DNA of 64,000 bases, from assembly GCF_024346715.1 (NCBI RefSeq), contig NZ_AP024852.1, positions 3,224,001 to 3,288,000 on the forward strand. The letters run 5' to 3'. How positions within the stretch are numbered: position 1 is the first letter of the stretch; each line of letters starts with the position of its first letter. A program made the translations under genes and the position numbers. The DNA comes from Photobacterium swingsii (lineage in GTDB: Bacteria; Pseudomonadota; Gammaproteobacteria; Enterobacterales; Vibrionaceae). A model generated the notes under the pieces. It did no database searches, was not told the origin of the DNA, and saw only the letters and a list, made by a program, of their open reading frames with translations. This document shows, in pieces, positions 20,795 through 31,429 of the stretch.

Positions 20795-20870
20795 TGGCGT
20801 CCCATAGGGGAGTCGAACCCCTGTTACCGCCGTGAAAGGGCGGTGTCCTAGGCCTCTAGACGAATGGGAC
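20795..20870 (-). tRNA. tRNA-Glu (anticodon TTC)
   Basis: 76 bases with CCA; acceptor GTCCCAT, anticodon loop CTTTCAC. First tRNA after 16S; only 1 base separates it from tRNA-Lys. Confidence 0.97.
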
Positions 20871-20969
20871 TAAGTGTTTCTTTCATGTTGTTGGGCAACA
20901 TGAATATGTTCTTTTACATTTTAACCAAGCAATCTGTGTGGACACTGCATCAAACAAGCAGTCTATCGT

Positions 20970-22511
<1,542 letters not shown>

Positions 22512-22715
22512 AAAGTTTTGTTGGTCTTGCGACCGGCTCAATGAATACTGATTGAACATCGATAACTAGAAGCTAGTCATGATATTCGAATTGACTGTGC
22601 CAACTTATTTTCACTACCGAAGCAGTAAACTTAAATTGTATTGGTCACTCAGTTCATTGATATAATCTTTTTGACTATTCATTTCACGAGTGCCCACACA
22701 GATTGCATGGTCAAA

Positions 22716-22728
22716 TTGTTAAAGAACA
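22716..22728 (-). promoter_or_regulatory. Leader boxA of the rRNA operon
   Basis: On the minus strand TTGTTCTTTAACAATT, the Nus-factor antitermination boxA, about 50 bases after the predicted transcription start. Confidence 0.8.
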
Positions 22729-22780
22729 AACTGACTTATCGTTGCTGGCTAAGCGCCTTGCTCCGTGTCAGTGAGGACGC

Positions 22781-22840
22781 ATTATAGAGATTCCGATCGC
22801 ATTGGCAAGTGTAATTTTCAAAAAAATTCAAATTAAATGG
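22781..22840 (-). promoter_or_regulatory. rRNA operon promoter with UP element
   Basis: On the minus strand -35 TTGCCA (22803-22808), 16-base spacer, -10 TATAAT (22781-22786) and a GCGTCC discriminator typical of stringently controlled rrn P1 promoters. A/T-rich tracts at 22811-22840 look like an UP element. Confidence 0.88.
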
Positions 22841-22939
22841 CGAGTGTTTAAAATGCAACCAAGAGGGTTAAATTTGATTAAATTCGAGCCAACCATAATG
22901 CGTTTCCTTAGAGCTGTTACAGCCCCCCCGTGGAACAAC

Positions 22940-24595
22940 TTATACCTGAGAGGGCAATTCCAGCTTAAATTTAATCAATGATGCTTTAAGGTGAGCCACC
23001 TGCTGTAACAATGCTTCCTGCTGTTGGCTACATTCATTGATAACCTCATTATTATGAGTCGCTATATTCGATACACTCGATACGCTGTCTTTTATCATCA
23101 AGCAAGTTTGGCTTTGCTCATTCGCCGAGCTCGATATCGCAGCAGCTTGCTCCTCTATAATAGAGAGTGATTGCTGAAGCTGCTCAATGGCCTCGCTACT
23201 ACTCTTAACTCCACCGATGTTCGCTTCCGTCGCCGCAGTGGTTTTTTGCACAATCGCGAGCGCTTCTTGTGAGCTTTGTCCTAAACGCTCAATAATGCCA
23301 TCAACACTTGCCGTACTTTCTTGAGTTCGAGTGGCTAATTGTCTTACTTCATCTGCCACTACAGCAAAACCACGTCCTTGCTCCCCCGCACGCGCAGCTT
23401 CAATGGCTGCATTTAATGCCAGTAAGTTCGTCTGCCCTGCAATCCCGCCAATTTCAGTGACGACACTTTCAATTTCATTAATGTCTTTATTCAATGCTGT
23501 CATGGCTGCTACTAGCTGATCGATATCAGACGATAATAGAGACATCATATGAACAACATTATTTGTCATGGTCTGCGTATCACTGCCTTGATTTGAACAA
23601 TGTAGTGTCTCAGTAGCCACATGCTCTGCACTTTGCGTGAATTCATTAGAAACTTGAGACAAATTATCGATGGCTTTTGCAAGTAATTCTGTTTCGACGG
23701 TTTGCTTATGGGCATGTTGCGTGAGGTCATCGAAAGAGTTTTTAGCTTGGCGAGAGTTTAGCTCCAACTGCTCGGCCATCATGACAGTATTATTAACGGT
23801 TTGGTTAAGGTCATTCCTCATTGAAATGAAAGCCGTATAAATACTAGAAGCGCCTGCTGAAGAGTTTTTTTCTGAAGGATGTACGGTGAGATCCCCATCT
23901 TTCACTCGCATCGCTAAGCGCGCTAAAGCTTCAGGCTCAGAACCGAGTTGCTTCAATACAGTCTGAATTGAAAACCAAATGACGGCGCCCATCAATAAGG
24001 CAACGACAAGACCGATCGTCAGACGAAAAGAGATTTGCTCAATAAACTCATTGAAAATATGATCATTGGCAATACCATTGCCGACATACCAGCCCCAAAC
24101 ACCAGTTTTAATCGCAACAGAGTGGATCAGAGCTTCCCGATCACCATTTCGTGAAGACCAAACATAGTCGACCATGGTGTCCGTTTTATTGCCAATGGCT
24201 CGCGCTAGAATTTCACCAACATCATTATTATTGGCATCACGCAAAATATTAAAGTTTTCGCCTTGGATTTCAGGGTCCAGCGGTGCAGAGATAAAGACAC
24301 GATTCTCATCTGTCACCCAAACATACTCTGTCGGTGTGTAAATATTGGTTCTGAGCACCTCTAACGCAAGTGCTTTCGCTTCATCTTCAGGCAGGGTTCC
24401 GTTTTGTGCGAGGTCTTCAAAAGTATTCACTATTTTGCTGGCACTCATCAGCAATTGCTCTACGCGTTTATAGTTGGCAGCTTCCAGTGCTTGCTTTTGA
24501 CTCATAGCACCCAAATAAATACTGCCTAGTAACAAGACGACCAAACTCACAACGAGAATGATGGCTTTGCGCTGTAAAGTCATTGATTGTTGCAT
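22940..24595 (-). CDS. Methyl-accepting chemotaxis protein with single Cache sensor
   Basis: 551 residues from the ATG at 24595 ([10 protein letters not shown]); starting at the in-frame codon at 24640 would put 15 unlikely residues before the first membrane helix. Order: TM1 about 8-30; periplasmic sCache_2-type domain about 32-180 ([13 protein letters not shown], later [10 protein letters not shown]); TM2 about 187-208; HAMP-like linker; long coiled-coil signalling domain with the conserved hairpin [32 protein letters not shown]. It has no C-terminal receptor-methyltransferase pentapeptide. Cache_2 receptors sense small organic acids or sugars; the ligand is unknown. No clear terminator was seen before the rRNA promoter. 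Confidence 0.88.
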   Translation of the reverse strand: MQQSMTLQRKAIILVVSLVVLLLGSIYLGAMSQKQALEAANYKRVEQLLMSASKIVNTFEDLAQNGTLPEDEAKALALEVLRTNIYTPTEYVWVTDENRVFISAPLDPEIQGENFNILRDANNNDVGEILARAIGNKTDTMVDYVWSSRNGDREALIHSVAIKTGVWGWYVGNGIANDHIFNEFIEQISFRLTIGLVVALLMGAVIWFSIQTVLKQLGSEPEALARLAMRVKDGDLTVHPSEKNSSAGASSIYTAFISMRNDLNQTVNNTVMMAEQLELNSRQAKNSFDDLTQHAHKQTVETELLAKAIDNLSQVSNEFTQSAEHVATETLHCSNQGSDTQTMTNNVVHMMSLLSSDIDQLVAAMTALNKDINEIESVVTEIGGIAGQTNLLALNAAIEAARAGEQGRGFAVVADEVRQLATRTQESTASVDGIIERLGQSSQEALAIVQKTTAATEANIGGVKSSSEAIEQLQQSLSIIEEQAAAISSSANEQSQTCLMIKDSVSSVSNIATHNNEVINECSQQQEALLQQVAHLKASLIKFKLELPSQV

Positions 24596-24780
24596 CGTGC
24601 ACCCCGCATAAAAAAATGTGCACCCTAGCGAATATAACAACGGGGTTCAATGATTATTGATTCAAAATAAAACCTTATTCTTTTGACGCATGTTATTGCC
24701 CAAAATCGAAGCATTAAATGCTCAATATATTATGAAAAAGAATAGAGAGATGAGAGTAGCAGGAGAGAATCGCCAGATGC

Positions 24781-24810
24781 AAAAAAGCCCCAGCGTAAGC
24801 TGAGGCTTTT
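24781..24810 (-). terminator. Terminator of tRNA-Leu
   Basis: On the minus strand AAGCCTCAGC/GCTGGGGCTT stem (loop TTAC, one GT pair) followed by six T. Confidence 0.88.
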
Positions 24811-24820
24811 CTACGAAAAT

Positions 24821-24905
24821 TGGTGCCCGAGGACGGACTTGAACCGTCACGCTCGAAAGCAACGGATTTTGAATCCGTCGTGTATACCAATTTCACCACT
24901 CGGGC
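24821..24905 (-). tRNA. tRNA-Leu (anticodon CAA)
   Basis: 85 bases with CCA and a long variable arm; acceptor GCCCGAG/CTCGGGC, anticodon loop TTCAAAA. Monocistronic. Confidence 0.96.
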
Positions 24906-25083
24906 AGATGCAGCTCATTATACGTATGCACCTCTCCTAAGCAAGCCTTTATTTTGAAAAAACAGCACCAAACCGACCAACTGCCGAATAAACAAACAAC
25001 CAGAGAGAAAGCTGAGCATTTTTAGCTGCTATTTTGCTGATTTCACTCTAAATATTTAGGTTTGCCCACGATGAAATATTGAA

Positions 25084-26079
25084 TTATCGTGGCAGGACAC
25101 TCTGCCGAGAGAGTAACTGCGGTAAAAAATGGCGCTCTATATCAGTTTCTTGCTTATTCAATAGATGATGAAGTACCTCGACAGCCGTTCGTGCCATGTC
25201 ACTAATAGGAAAATGTACTGCAGTCACCGTAGGATAAAAGCTGGCGCATAAATCAACGCTATCAAAACTGGTAACAGATAGCTGTTCAGGCACTGCGATC
25301 TTATGTTGATGAAAGAATTGTAATGCCCCACTCATCATTTCTTCACTGCATGAGAATAACGCTTCCATGTCTTCATGTTGTTGGAGGAGTTTCTGCGCTG
25401 CTTGATAACCGCTTTCACGCCCATAATCTCCTTCCCCCGTCAGGGAAGGATCAAAAGGAAGTCCAGCTGCAGCTAATGCATTCTTATATCCTTGAAAGCG
25501 TTGCCTGCTTGTTTCTCGGTTCAACGCCCCAGAAATACACGCAATTTTTCTGTGCCCTTGCGCTATTAGGTGGTTAACCGCTAATTGTGCCGCCAGTGTA
25601 TGATCGAAAGTAATGCACCTATCTTCCAACCCTTTCACTAAGCGATCCAGCAGCACAAAGGGCGTCGGCTGTTTTGCTAGTTCGCGTAACTCTTCATCAC
25701 TTAAATGGCGACTATGCAGAATATACCCATCGCAGCGTAAATCGAAAAAGCGCTGAATAGCCTCTCGCTCACCTTCCGCACTATGATGACCTTGAGCCGT
25801 GATCAAAAACTTACCATGGCAATCTAATTCAGACTGCACTTGATCCATCATTTCACCGAAGAAGCCCCCCGTATAATAAGTCACTAACAGCCCAACCATA
25901 TTCGATGATGCCGTTGCTAACGAACGCGCGATGGCACTGGGACGATAATTCAGTTCAGCCATGGCTTGTTCAACTTTGCGTTTAGTATCAGCGCGAAACT
26001 TACCTTCGCCATTGATGATTCGCGATACCGTTGATCGATTGACACCTGCGAGTAATGCGACATCTTTTATTCTTGCCAT
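25084..26079 (-). CDS. LacI-family transcriptional regulator of the chb-type PTS operon
   Basis: 331 residues from ATG 26079 (MARIKDVALLAG), preceded by AAAGGAATG; an upstream GTG at 26106 would add nine residues before the helix-turn-helix, which is unusual for LacI proteins. Helix-turn-helix at 5-24 (ALLAGVNRSTVSRI), hinge helix near 50 (PSAIARSLA), then a periplasmic-binding-protein-like effector domain. It is the last gene of the minus-strand block chbB-C-A-F-G, in the place where E. coli uses the AraC-type ChbR. A perfect palindrome at 30528-30541 ahead of chbB is its likely operator. Effector probably a phosphorylated disaccharide (inference). Confidence 0.85.
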   Translation of the reverse strand: MARIKDVALLAGVNRSTVSRIINGEGKFRADTKRKVEQAMAELNYRPSAIARSLATASSNMVGLLVTYYTGGFFGEMMDQVQSELDCHGKFLITAQGHHSAEGEREAIQRFFDLRCDGYILHSRHLSDEELRELAKQPTPFVLLDRLVKGLEDRCITFDHTLAAQLAVNHLIAQGHRKIACISGALNRETSRQRFQGYKNALAAAGLPFDPSLTGEGDYGRESGYQAAQKLLQQHEDMEALFSCSEEMMSGALQFFHQHKIAVPEQLSVTSFDSVDLCASFYPTVTAVHFPISDMARTAVEVLHHLLNKQETDIERHFLPQLLSRQSVLPR

Positions 26080-26185
26080 ACAGGCTTCATTCCTTTGTTC
26101 TGACACTATTCGTGCACGCTATTGAACCATAGTCGCGAGAGCAACAACCAATCACGCTCGACAACACGACAAGGTATCAATCATC

Positions 26186-26920
26186 TCATGAAAAAACAGA
26201 GTAATCGCACAATGTAATACCGCGTTGATCTAATTGTTCTAAGAAGTAAGGAGACGTCAACACAGCCAATTCTTTCGCTCTTGGTATCGCATAACCACTG
26301 CATTCCAACAACGGCTGATCGATATAAGCAGGATGACACATGATTTCTAACACATCACAGGTTTCTCTATGTTGATCGACGAGCCTTAACAAGCTATCGA
26401 GCTCAACGGCAGTATCGTAAAATTTATCGCTGAATTCATAACGACAACCTTTCATTGGCTCACTGTCGTAAAGTCCGCGCACAGGCAAGTGATGAGAAGT
26501 GGCAATGGCTGTTATTACGGGTAAAATTTGAGGATGAAAATGGGCATGGTGATGGCTATCTAAATGACTTAATGGGATCCCCAATGCTTTAAATGCATTG
26601 ATCTGTGCTTCAATTTCATCAGCGAGTTCTACCTCATCAAAATCTCGATATCCCTTCATCACTTCTTTAGACCAACACTGACCTTGCTGATCCGCTAATG
26701 TACGGCCAGATGTTAATGGTTTACCAGCCGTAAAACGCAGATGTAATCCAATATTTAACGGTAATGACGGTTCTAACAAGCTCAGTGCATGCTGCTCGGC
26801 AGGCATCCCCACCATCAAAGTCGTGGAACGTACCGTACCGTATAGGCTCGCATCGACAGTGCCAAGGTTTACGCCTTTTGTTAACCCAAAGTCATCGGCA
26901 TTAAAGATCAGTTTCATCAT
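26186..26920 (-). CDS. chbG: Chitooligosaccharide/chitobiose-6-phosphate deacetylase, YdjC/ChbG family
   Basis: 244 residues. Metal-binding residues of the family are visible: NADDFG near the N-terminus (8-13) and HLDSHHHAHFHP near residues 119-130. In E. coli, ChbG removes one acetyl group from chitobiose-6-phosphate, which allows ChbF to hydrolyse it and creates the inducer. Start ATG at 26920 has AAAAGGA; ATG at 26917 is as good. It lies after chbF in the same direction (78-base gap). Confidence 0.88.
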   Translation of the reverse strand: MMKLIFNADDFGLTKGVNLGTVDASLYGTVRSTTLMVGMPAEQHALSLLEPSLPLNIGLHLRFTAGKPLTSGRTLADQQGQCWSKEVMKGYRDFDEVELADEIEAQINAFKALGIPLSHLDSHHHAHFHPQILPVITAIATSHHLPVRGLYDSEPMKGCRYEFSDKFYDTAVELDSLLRLVDQHRETCDVLEIMCHPAYIDQPLLECSGYAIPRAKELAVLTSPYFLEQLDQRGITLCDYSVFS

Positions 26921-26998
26921 TTATCCTTTTAAACGACACACAGGTTTGCCTAGCCTTGTAACCACAGACGAACAAGGCTAGTCAGTTCCAATTACACC

Positions 26999-28309
26999 CT
27001 AGCGAAATTGCGGTAGGTAGTCATAATTTGTTCGTAAAATATCGTCTAAGATCGCCTTTGCTTTACTGATATCAGGCACCAAAGGATTATTGGTCAATGC
27101 CATTAACGCTTTGTCATAGTCACCATGCACAGCAGCCTCAACGGTTAATTGCTCATAGGCTTTCACTTGGTGGATCAAGCCCGATACCGCTGGGCTTAAT
27201 GATTCAATAATCAGTGGTCTCGCGCCCGCACTGCCGACAACAGCACTACATTCAATAACAACATCATCAGGTAAGAAACTTAACGTGCCACTATTTCGCA
27301 CATTCACCACATTGATGGTATTTCGGTTATTGTACAGCGCATCCACTAAGTTTAAGGATGCATCAGAATAATAAGCACCACCGCGCTCTTCTAACAATGC
27401 AGGCTTTTCATCCAGCGAAGTATCTTGATAAAGTTCAAACAAAGCTTGCTCTGTTACCATGACTTGTTCTGCTCGCGTCCCGCCATGCGCTGCCGTTTCT
27501 TTTTCTTCTGCGAGCATTGCTTCAGTTTGATAAAAATAACGATGATAAGGACATGGTATAGCGCCAAGTGCACGTAAGAAGTCCGGATCCCAAGGCTCCT
27601 CAAAGATATTCTTCATACTGAAGTTGGCACCATCCCCGACTTTCTCGAGTACCTGCTCCGTTATATCCTCACCATTGAGCCAAGCGCGATGCGCCCACAA
27701 CAAATGATTGAGGCCAGCACTTTCCAACGTCAGTTCCTCTGGCTGGCACCCCATCATTTCGGCAATCATCATGGTCATAGAGACAGGTACATTACATAAA
27801 CCAATCGTTTTTACTTGGGTGTACTTCAGTACAGCTTCAGTGACTAACCCAGCAGGATTGGTAAAGTTAAGCATCCAAGCATTGGGGGCTAATGCTTCGA
27901 TATCTTTACATACATCGAGAATGACAGGGATAGTGCGCAAGGCTTTGGCAAAACCACCAGGTCCTGTCGTTTCCTGTCCGATCACATCATATTTTAGCGG
28001 GATCCGCTCATCATTAGCACGAGCTTGTAGCCCTCCGACCCGAAACTGGGTCATCACAAAGTCAGCGCCAGTAATAGCCGCACGACGATCTAGCGAGGTA
28101 TTAATCGTTATGTCTGCACCGCATTTTTTAATCATGCGTTTCGCTAATGCAGCAATAATTTCTAACTTCTCTTGCCCAGCTTCAACATCAACAAAATGAA
28201 TTTCTTTAACCGGTAAATACTCCAGTCGCTTTAACACCCCTTCCACCAATTCCGGACTGTAACTGCTACCGCCACCAATAATGGCTAATTTCAACGCCCC
28301 TCTAGCCAT
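26999..28309 (-). CDS. chbF: 6-phospho-beta-glucosidase, GH4 (ChbF/CelF type)
   Basis: 436 residues. The NAD-binding fold is at the N-terminus (LAIIGGGSSYSPELVEG). The GH4 metal/active-site motif is LCNVP near residues 172-176 and the following N/H block (SAGLNHL). GH4 enzymes act by NAD+/Mn2+-dependent oxidation-elimination. Within the chb context it would hydrolyse 6-phosphorylated, mono-deacetylated chitobiose or cellobiose-6-P. Its ATG overlaps the chbA stop by 8 bases. Confidence 0.9.
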   Translation of the reverse strand: MARGALKLAIIGGGSSYSPELVEGVLKRLEYLPVKEIHFVDVEAGQEKLEIIAALAKRMIKKCGADITINTSLDRRAAITGADFVMTQFRVGGLQARANDERIPLKYDVIGQETTGPGGFAKALRTIPVILDVCKDIEALAPNAWMLNFTNPAGLVTEAVLKYTQVKTIGLCNVPVSMTMMIAEMMGCQPEELTLESAGLNHLLWAHRAWLNGEDITEQVLEKVGDGANFSMKNIFEEPWDPDFLRALGAIPCPYHRYFYQTEAMLAEEKETAAHGGTRAEQVMVTEQALFELYQDTSLDEKPALLEERGGAYYSDASLNLVDALYNNRNTINVVNVRNSGTLSFLPDDVVIECSAVVGSAGARPLIIESLSPAVSGLIHQVKAYEQLTVEAAVHGDYDKALMALTNNPLVPDISKAKAILDDILRTNYDYLPQFR

Positions 28310-28631
28310 GTTGAACTCCTTGCTCTGCTTGTCGTAACTCGTGTAACACCACCAACTCGTTGGCTAGCTCATGGGCAAGGATCGTGGTCATTAAGTGATC
28401 TTGCGCATGCACCATCACTAGCGTCATTTTCACTTTGCCCTCGCCTTCATCAGCTTCGATCAATTTGGTTTGCGTTAAATGGGCGCGGTTCAAACACGCT
28501 TTCGCTTGTGTTAAACAATGGCGAGCAGTATCAATCTGTTGCTTTCTTGCATGCGCCAAAGCTTCAAAGCATAGGCTTCTCGCTTCCCCTGCATTAACAA
28601 TAATGTCCATCACTACAGCTTCTTGATCCAT
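28302..28631 (-). CDS. chbA: PTS EIIA, lactose/cellobiose family (ChbA)
   Basis: 109 residues, all-helical EIIA(Lac) family. The phospho-histidine is His75 and the Mg-binding Asp is Asp78 in VHAQDHLM. Ribosome site GGGAG lies ahead of ATG 28631; ATG 28610 would be an alternative. It accepts phosphate from HPr and passes it to ChbB. Separate genes for A, B and C, order B-C-A as in E. coli chb. Confidence 0.93.
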   Translation of the reverse strand: MDQEAVVMDIIVNAGEARSLCFEALAHARKQQIDTARHCLTQAKACLNRAHLTQTKLIEADEGEGKVKMTLVMVHAQDHLMTTILAHELANELVVLHELRQAEQGVQHG

Positions 28632-28660
28632 CTTGATTCTCCCTATTCATGTTCTTCTTT

Positions 28661-28684
28661 GAGGAGGCAATGCTTCACCTCCTC
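28661..28684 (-). other. Stem-loop between chbC and chbA
   Basis: GAGGAGG/CCTCCTC, 7-bp stem with 10-base loop. No T tract; candidate intercistronic processing or stability element. Confidence 0.45.
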
Positions 28685-28693
28685 GTTCATCCA

Positions 28694-30028
28694 TTAAGCG
28701 GCAACACCTTCACCTTCTGGCGTTGCTGTTGCTTCATTGGCTTTTTCCACTTTGCTCTCTTCCTCAAGCAATTGTTTTTCAAACATTTTGAAGAAAGGTA
28801 AGTAGATAAAAATATCCATAATCAGCAAGGCAACAACTAACAACACAGGGGAAAGCGTCCAACCCGCTCCCCATGACGCCCCAAGCAAAGCTGGTGCTGT
28901 CCAGGCGGTTTGAGAGACGGCCATCCCCACCATCCCCATATGAACGGCGGTATAAGCAATAATGGCGTTAAGCACAGGGGCAAATATAAAAGGAATGAAC
29001 ATGGTCGGGTTTAACACGAGTGGGCTACCAAAGATAACGGGCTCGTTAATTTGGAAGAAGCCTGGCACAACACTCATTCGGCCGAGACTACGAAGGTGGA
29101 TCGATTTACTAAATACCATCAAAATCACTAAGGCCAATGTGGCACCGGAACCACCAATGAAGATGTAAAAATCCCAAAAAGGTTGGGTAAATACATTCGG
29201 AATAGGCTCACCCGCTAAGAAGGCTTCTTGGTTAGCCCCTATATTTGTCAGGAAGATAGGTGACAGAAGCCCAACAACGATAGCAGCCCCATGGATACCA
29301 GCAAACCACAACAATTGACACAGCAATAGAGCACCAATAATAGCAGGCAGCGAGTTAGAAGCGCTCACGAGTGGACGGAACATTTCCAATACCAGATCAG
29401 GAATTAACATATCGAACTGCGTTTGGAAGAACAGGCTCAGTGGGTAGACAGTCAAAAAAACAAACAACACAGGGATCAGTATTTCGAAGGAACGTGCTAT
29501 CGCTGGCGGAACTTGCTCTGGCAATCGGATAGTGACGTTATATTTATTCAAAATACGGATAAGTTCGACCGAGAAAAACGCACTAATCACCGACGTAAAT
29601 ATCCCCGTCCCCGATAAATGGCTAGTCGATAACGCACCATCAGCTACAGGGGCAGATGCGACAAGGAAGGTCATTAATGATAACGACGCGCTGGTGATGC
29701 CATCCATGTTATAAGCTCGCGCAAGACTGTAGCCAATCCCCATAGAGACAAAAATCGCCATCAACCCCATGGTCATTTCGTAGGGCAGCATAATATTGTC
29801 AAAATTTTCAGCAGCAAAATTTAGCCATGCTCGTCCAAAAGCATTCTCGGTATCTTCCGCAAACGGTGGGAATGCAAACACCAGCATAAAACTACCCACG
29901 ATAATAAAGGGCATGGCAACAATAAAACCATCACGCATCGCGCGTATATGTTTTTGGTTACCAACCTTCACTGCAATTGGCGCTATCTTCCCTTCAACAA
30001 TTTTAATTATTGAATCGTAGAGCTTCAT
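28694..30028 (-). CDS. chbC: PTS EIIC, lactose/cellobiose family (ChbC)
   Basis: 444 residues from ATG 30028 (MKLYDSIIKIVEGK), preceded by AAAAGGATT; an in-frame codon at 30070 adds an implausible leader. About ten membrane segments; EIIC(Lac) landmarks include MRDGFIVAMPFIIVGS near 30-45 and GSGATLAL, then FQINEPVIFG, which forms the sugar site. A charged, Glu-rich C-terminal tail follows the last helix. Imports and phosphorylates a beta-linked disaccharide (chitobiose or cellobiose; exact sugar unproven). Confidence 0.92.
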   Translation of the reverse strand: MKLYDSIIKIVEGKIAPIAVKVGNQKHIRAMRDGFIVAMPFIIVGSFMLVFAFPPFAEDTENAFGRAWLNFAAENFDNIMLPYEMTMGLMAIFVSMGIGYSLARAYNMDGITSASLSLMTFLVASAPVADGALSTSHLSGTGIFTSVISAFFSVELIRILNKYNVTIRLPEQVPPAIARSFEILIPVLFVFLTVYPLSLFFQTQFDMLIPDLVLEMFRPLVSASNSLPAIIGALLLCQLLWFAGIHGAAIVVGLLSPIFLTNIGANQEAFLAGEPIPNVFTQPFWDFYIFIGGSGATLALVILMVFSKSIHLRSLGRMSVVPGFFQINEPVIFGSPLVLNPTMFIPFIFAPVLNAIIAYTAVHMGMVGMAVSQTAWTAPALLGASWGAGWTLSPVLLVVALLIMDIFIYLPFFKMFEKQLLEEESKVEKANEATATPEGEGVAA

Positions 30029-30103
30029 AACATGAATCCTTTTTTGAATATGAAACATCCCACCCCGCATAAAAGGATGCAGAGTAAATATATTTAAAAA
30101 TAA

Positions 30104-30127
30104 AGCCGCTAAATGGATTTAGCGGCT
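30104..30127 (-). terminator. Terminator-like hairpin between chbB and chbC
   Basis: On the minus strand AGCCGCTAAAT/ATTTAGCGGCT forms 10 perfect pairs and is followed by TTTATTTTT. It lies inside the operon 10 bases after chbB, so it is probably a partial terminator or attenuator that sets chbB above the rest. Confidence 0.7.
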
Positions 30128-30136
30128 ATGCATAAA

Positions 30137-30451
30137 TTATGCGACTTCAGGTAGCAAAGATAATGCTAACGCGAGCGTTTCATCACCTTTCATCATGCCG
30201 TACATTTGAGGGGGTATTGGCGCAACTTGCTTGTGGTACATGTCTGCGATTTTTTGGAGTTCTTCTTGCTGAAACCGTACTTGAGGACCAAGAAGACAAA
30301 CATCAAACTCTTGTATTAGCTCATTAAAGTTATTCACCGCATGTGCTTCTATCAAACAAGCAATCCCTTGTTTTTCAGCCGCTTGCTGCATTTTCTTCAC
30401 CAGCATACTGGTTGACATACCCGCACTACAACATAACAAAATCTTTTTCAT
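30137..30451 (-). CDS. chbB: PTS EIIB, lactose/cellobiose family (ChbB)
   Basis: 104 residues. The phosphocysteine loop CCSAGMSTS begins at residue 7 (Cys8 expected phosphorylated), at the end of the first beta strand (MKKILL). First gene of the operon; ribosome site AAGGAGC. It transfers phosphate from ChbA to the sugar held by ChbC. Confidence 0.93.
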   Translation of the reverse strand: MKKILLCCSAGMSTSMLVKKMQQAAEKQGIACLIEAHAVNNFNELIQEFDVCLLGPQVRFQQEELQKIADMYHKQVAPIPPQMYGMMKGDETLALALSLLPEVA

Positions 30452-30527
30452 TCTATGCTCCTTGCTTGATGTTTTCGTATTATTCCAACTGTGTACAAAT
30501 TGTATACAAGCTCAATTAAACTTTAAA

Positions 30528-30541
30528 GCGCAACCGGTTGC
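30528..30541. promoter_or_regulatory. Perfect 14-bp palindrome, candidate LacI-family operator of the chb operon
   Basis: CGCAACCGGTTGCG, 77 bases upstream of chbB. LacI-family operators typically show even-length palindromes with a central CpG or CCGG, so it fits the regulator encoded at the end of the operon. The rest of the 420-base chbB-RDD gap also holds an 8-bp inverted repeat with TTTT loop at 30577-30596; I could not settle the promoter. Confidence 0.7.
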
Positions 30542-30871
30542 GTTATCAGTGAGAAAGATCGAAATTCAATTATTAAAAAATGTAATTTTTTACATTTACC
30601 CGTTGGTGATATTTATTTAATTAAAAAAAATAAATACGTACGAATAAATATGATTACGACAATTGATTTTAAAGTTCTGATTTAGGTTTTAATCACAAAC
30701 CTAACAGACCATTTATTATCAATACTTTATCACTATCAATTTTAGGCAAGAGGCATTCAGTTTGTCTGTTTCGACGGCAACAAATAGTTGGTAAACTGCT
30801 CCTAGAGACAGTGATATCACCACAACATCCATACCATGCGGTGATCAGTAGATGGAATTATCGGAGTTAAC

Positions 30872-31363
30872 ATGAAAAAAAAGCAGCAAAAAGTGCAACC
30901 TTCTAAAGAATACGCGACGCTACTGCGTCGATTAGGAGCTTGGCTCTATGATGTATTGATCGTTGCCGCTGTACTTATGCTAGCTGGCGGTATTGCCATG
31001 GCACTCGTCGCAGGTTTATTACAACTTGGAATGCTAGATATCAGTGGCTATGAAGATGTGAGCGCGTATCTAGGCAAGCACCCTATCGCGGGTATGCTTT
31101 ACTCGGGTTATTTAGCGGCTGTAATCATCGCTTTCTATGCCTTCTTCTGGTGTAAAGCGGGACAAACCTTAGGCATGCGAGCATGGAAACTACGTTTACA
31201 AAACAGCGATGGCTCTAATATTCGCTTAACGCAAGCCTTCATTCGCATGGCCACATCTGCATTTGGCTTGGGTAACTTTATTGCGCTATTTAGTAAAGAA
31301 AAACAGTCTTTCCAAGACATTATGGCTGAGTGTGAAATGATCATCACACCAAAGGTTCACTGA
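30872..31363 (+). CDS. RDD-family membrane protein
   Basis: 163 residues. The family hallmark Arg/Asp pair is in LLRRLGAWLYDVLIV (residues 17-31), in the first of three predicted helices (about 25-50, 72-95, and a weaker one near 125-145). A basic N-terminus (KKKQQK) sits in the cytoplasm. Function of RDD proteins is mostly unknown; some are proposed ion exchangers. Conserved neighbour of lptGF/pepA in Vibrionaceae. Ribosome site GGAGTT. Confidence 0.82.
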   Translation: MKKKQQKVQPSKEYATLLRRLGAWLYDVLIVAAVLMLAGGIAMALVAGLLQLGMLDISGYEDVSAYLGKHPIAGMLYSGYLAAVIIAFYAFFWCKAGQTLGMRAWKLRLQNSDGSNIRLTQAFIRMATSAFGLGNFIALFSKEKQSFQDIMAECEMIITPKVH

Positions 31364-31378
31364 TCCCTTTTCTTCCAA

Positions 31379-31406
31379 TAAAAAAGGAGCTTCACGCTCC
31401 TTTTTT
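31379..31406. terminator. Bidirectional terminator between RDD gene and lptG
   Basis: AAAAAGGAGC / GCTCCTTTTTT, loop TTCAC; A and T runs on both sides serve both converging genes. Confidence 0.88.
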
Positions 31407-31429
31407 AATCATGCTGTTTGCGCTTCGGC

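Noticed and set aside
25048..25059. Palindrome CTAAATATTTAG after the LacI gene considered as terminator
   Set aside because: AT-only stem, no T tract; too weak.
27708..28199. 163-codon plus-strand frame
   Set aside because: Antisense to chbF, whose GH4 motifs are intact; no ribosome site.
30577..30596. TGTAA-TTTT-TTACA inverted repeat considered as a TyrR box
   Set aside because: Spacing (4 instead of 6 with longer arms) does not fit TyrR; kept only as a note in the chb region.
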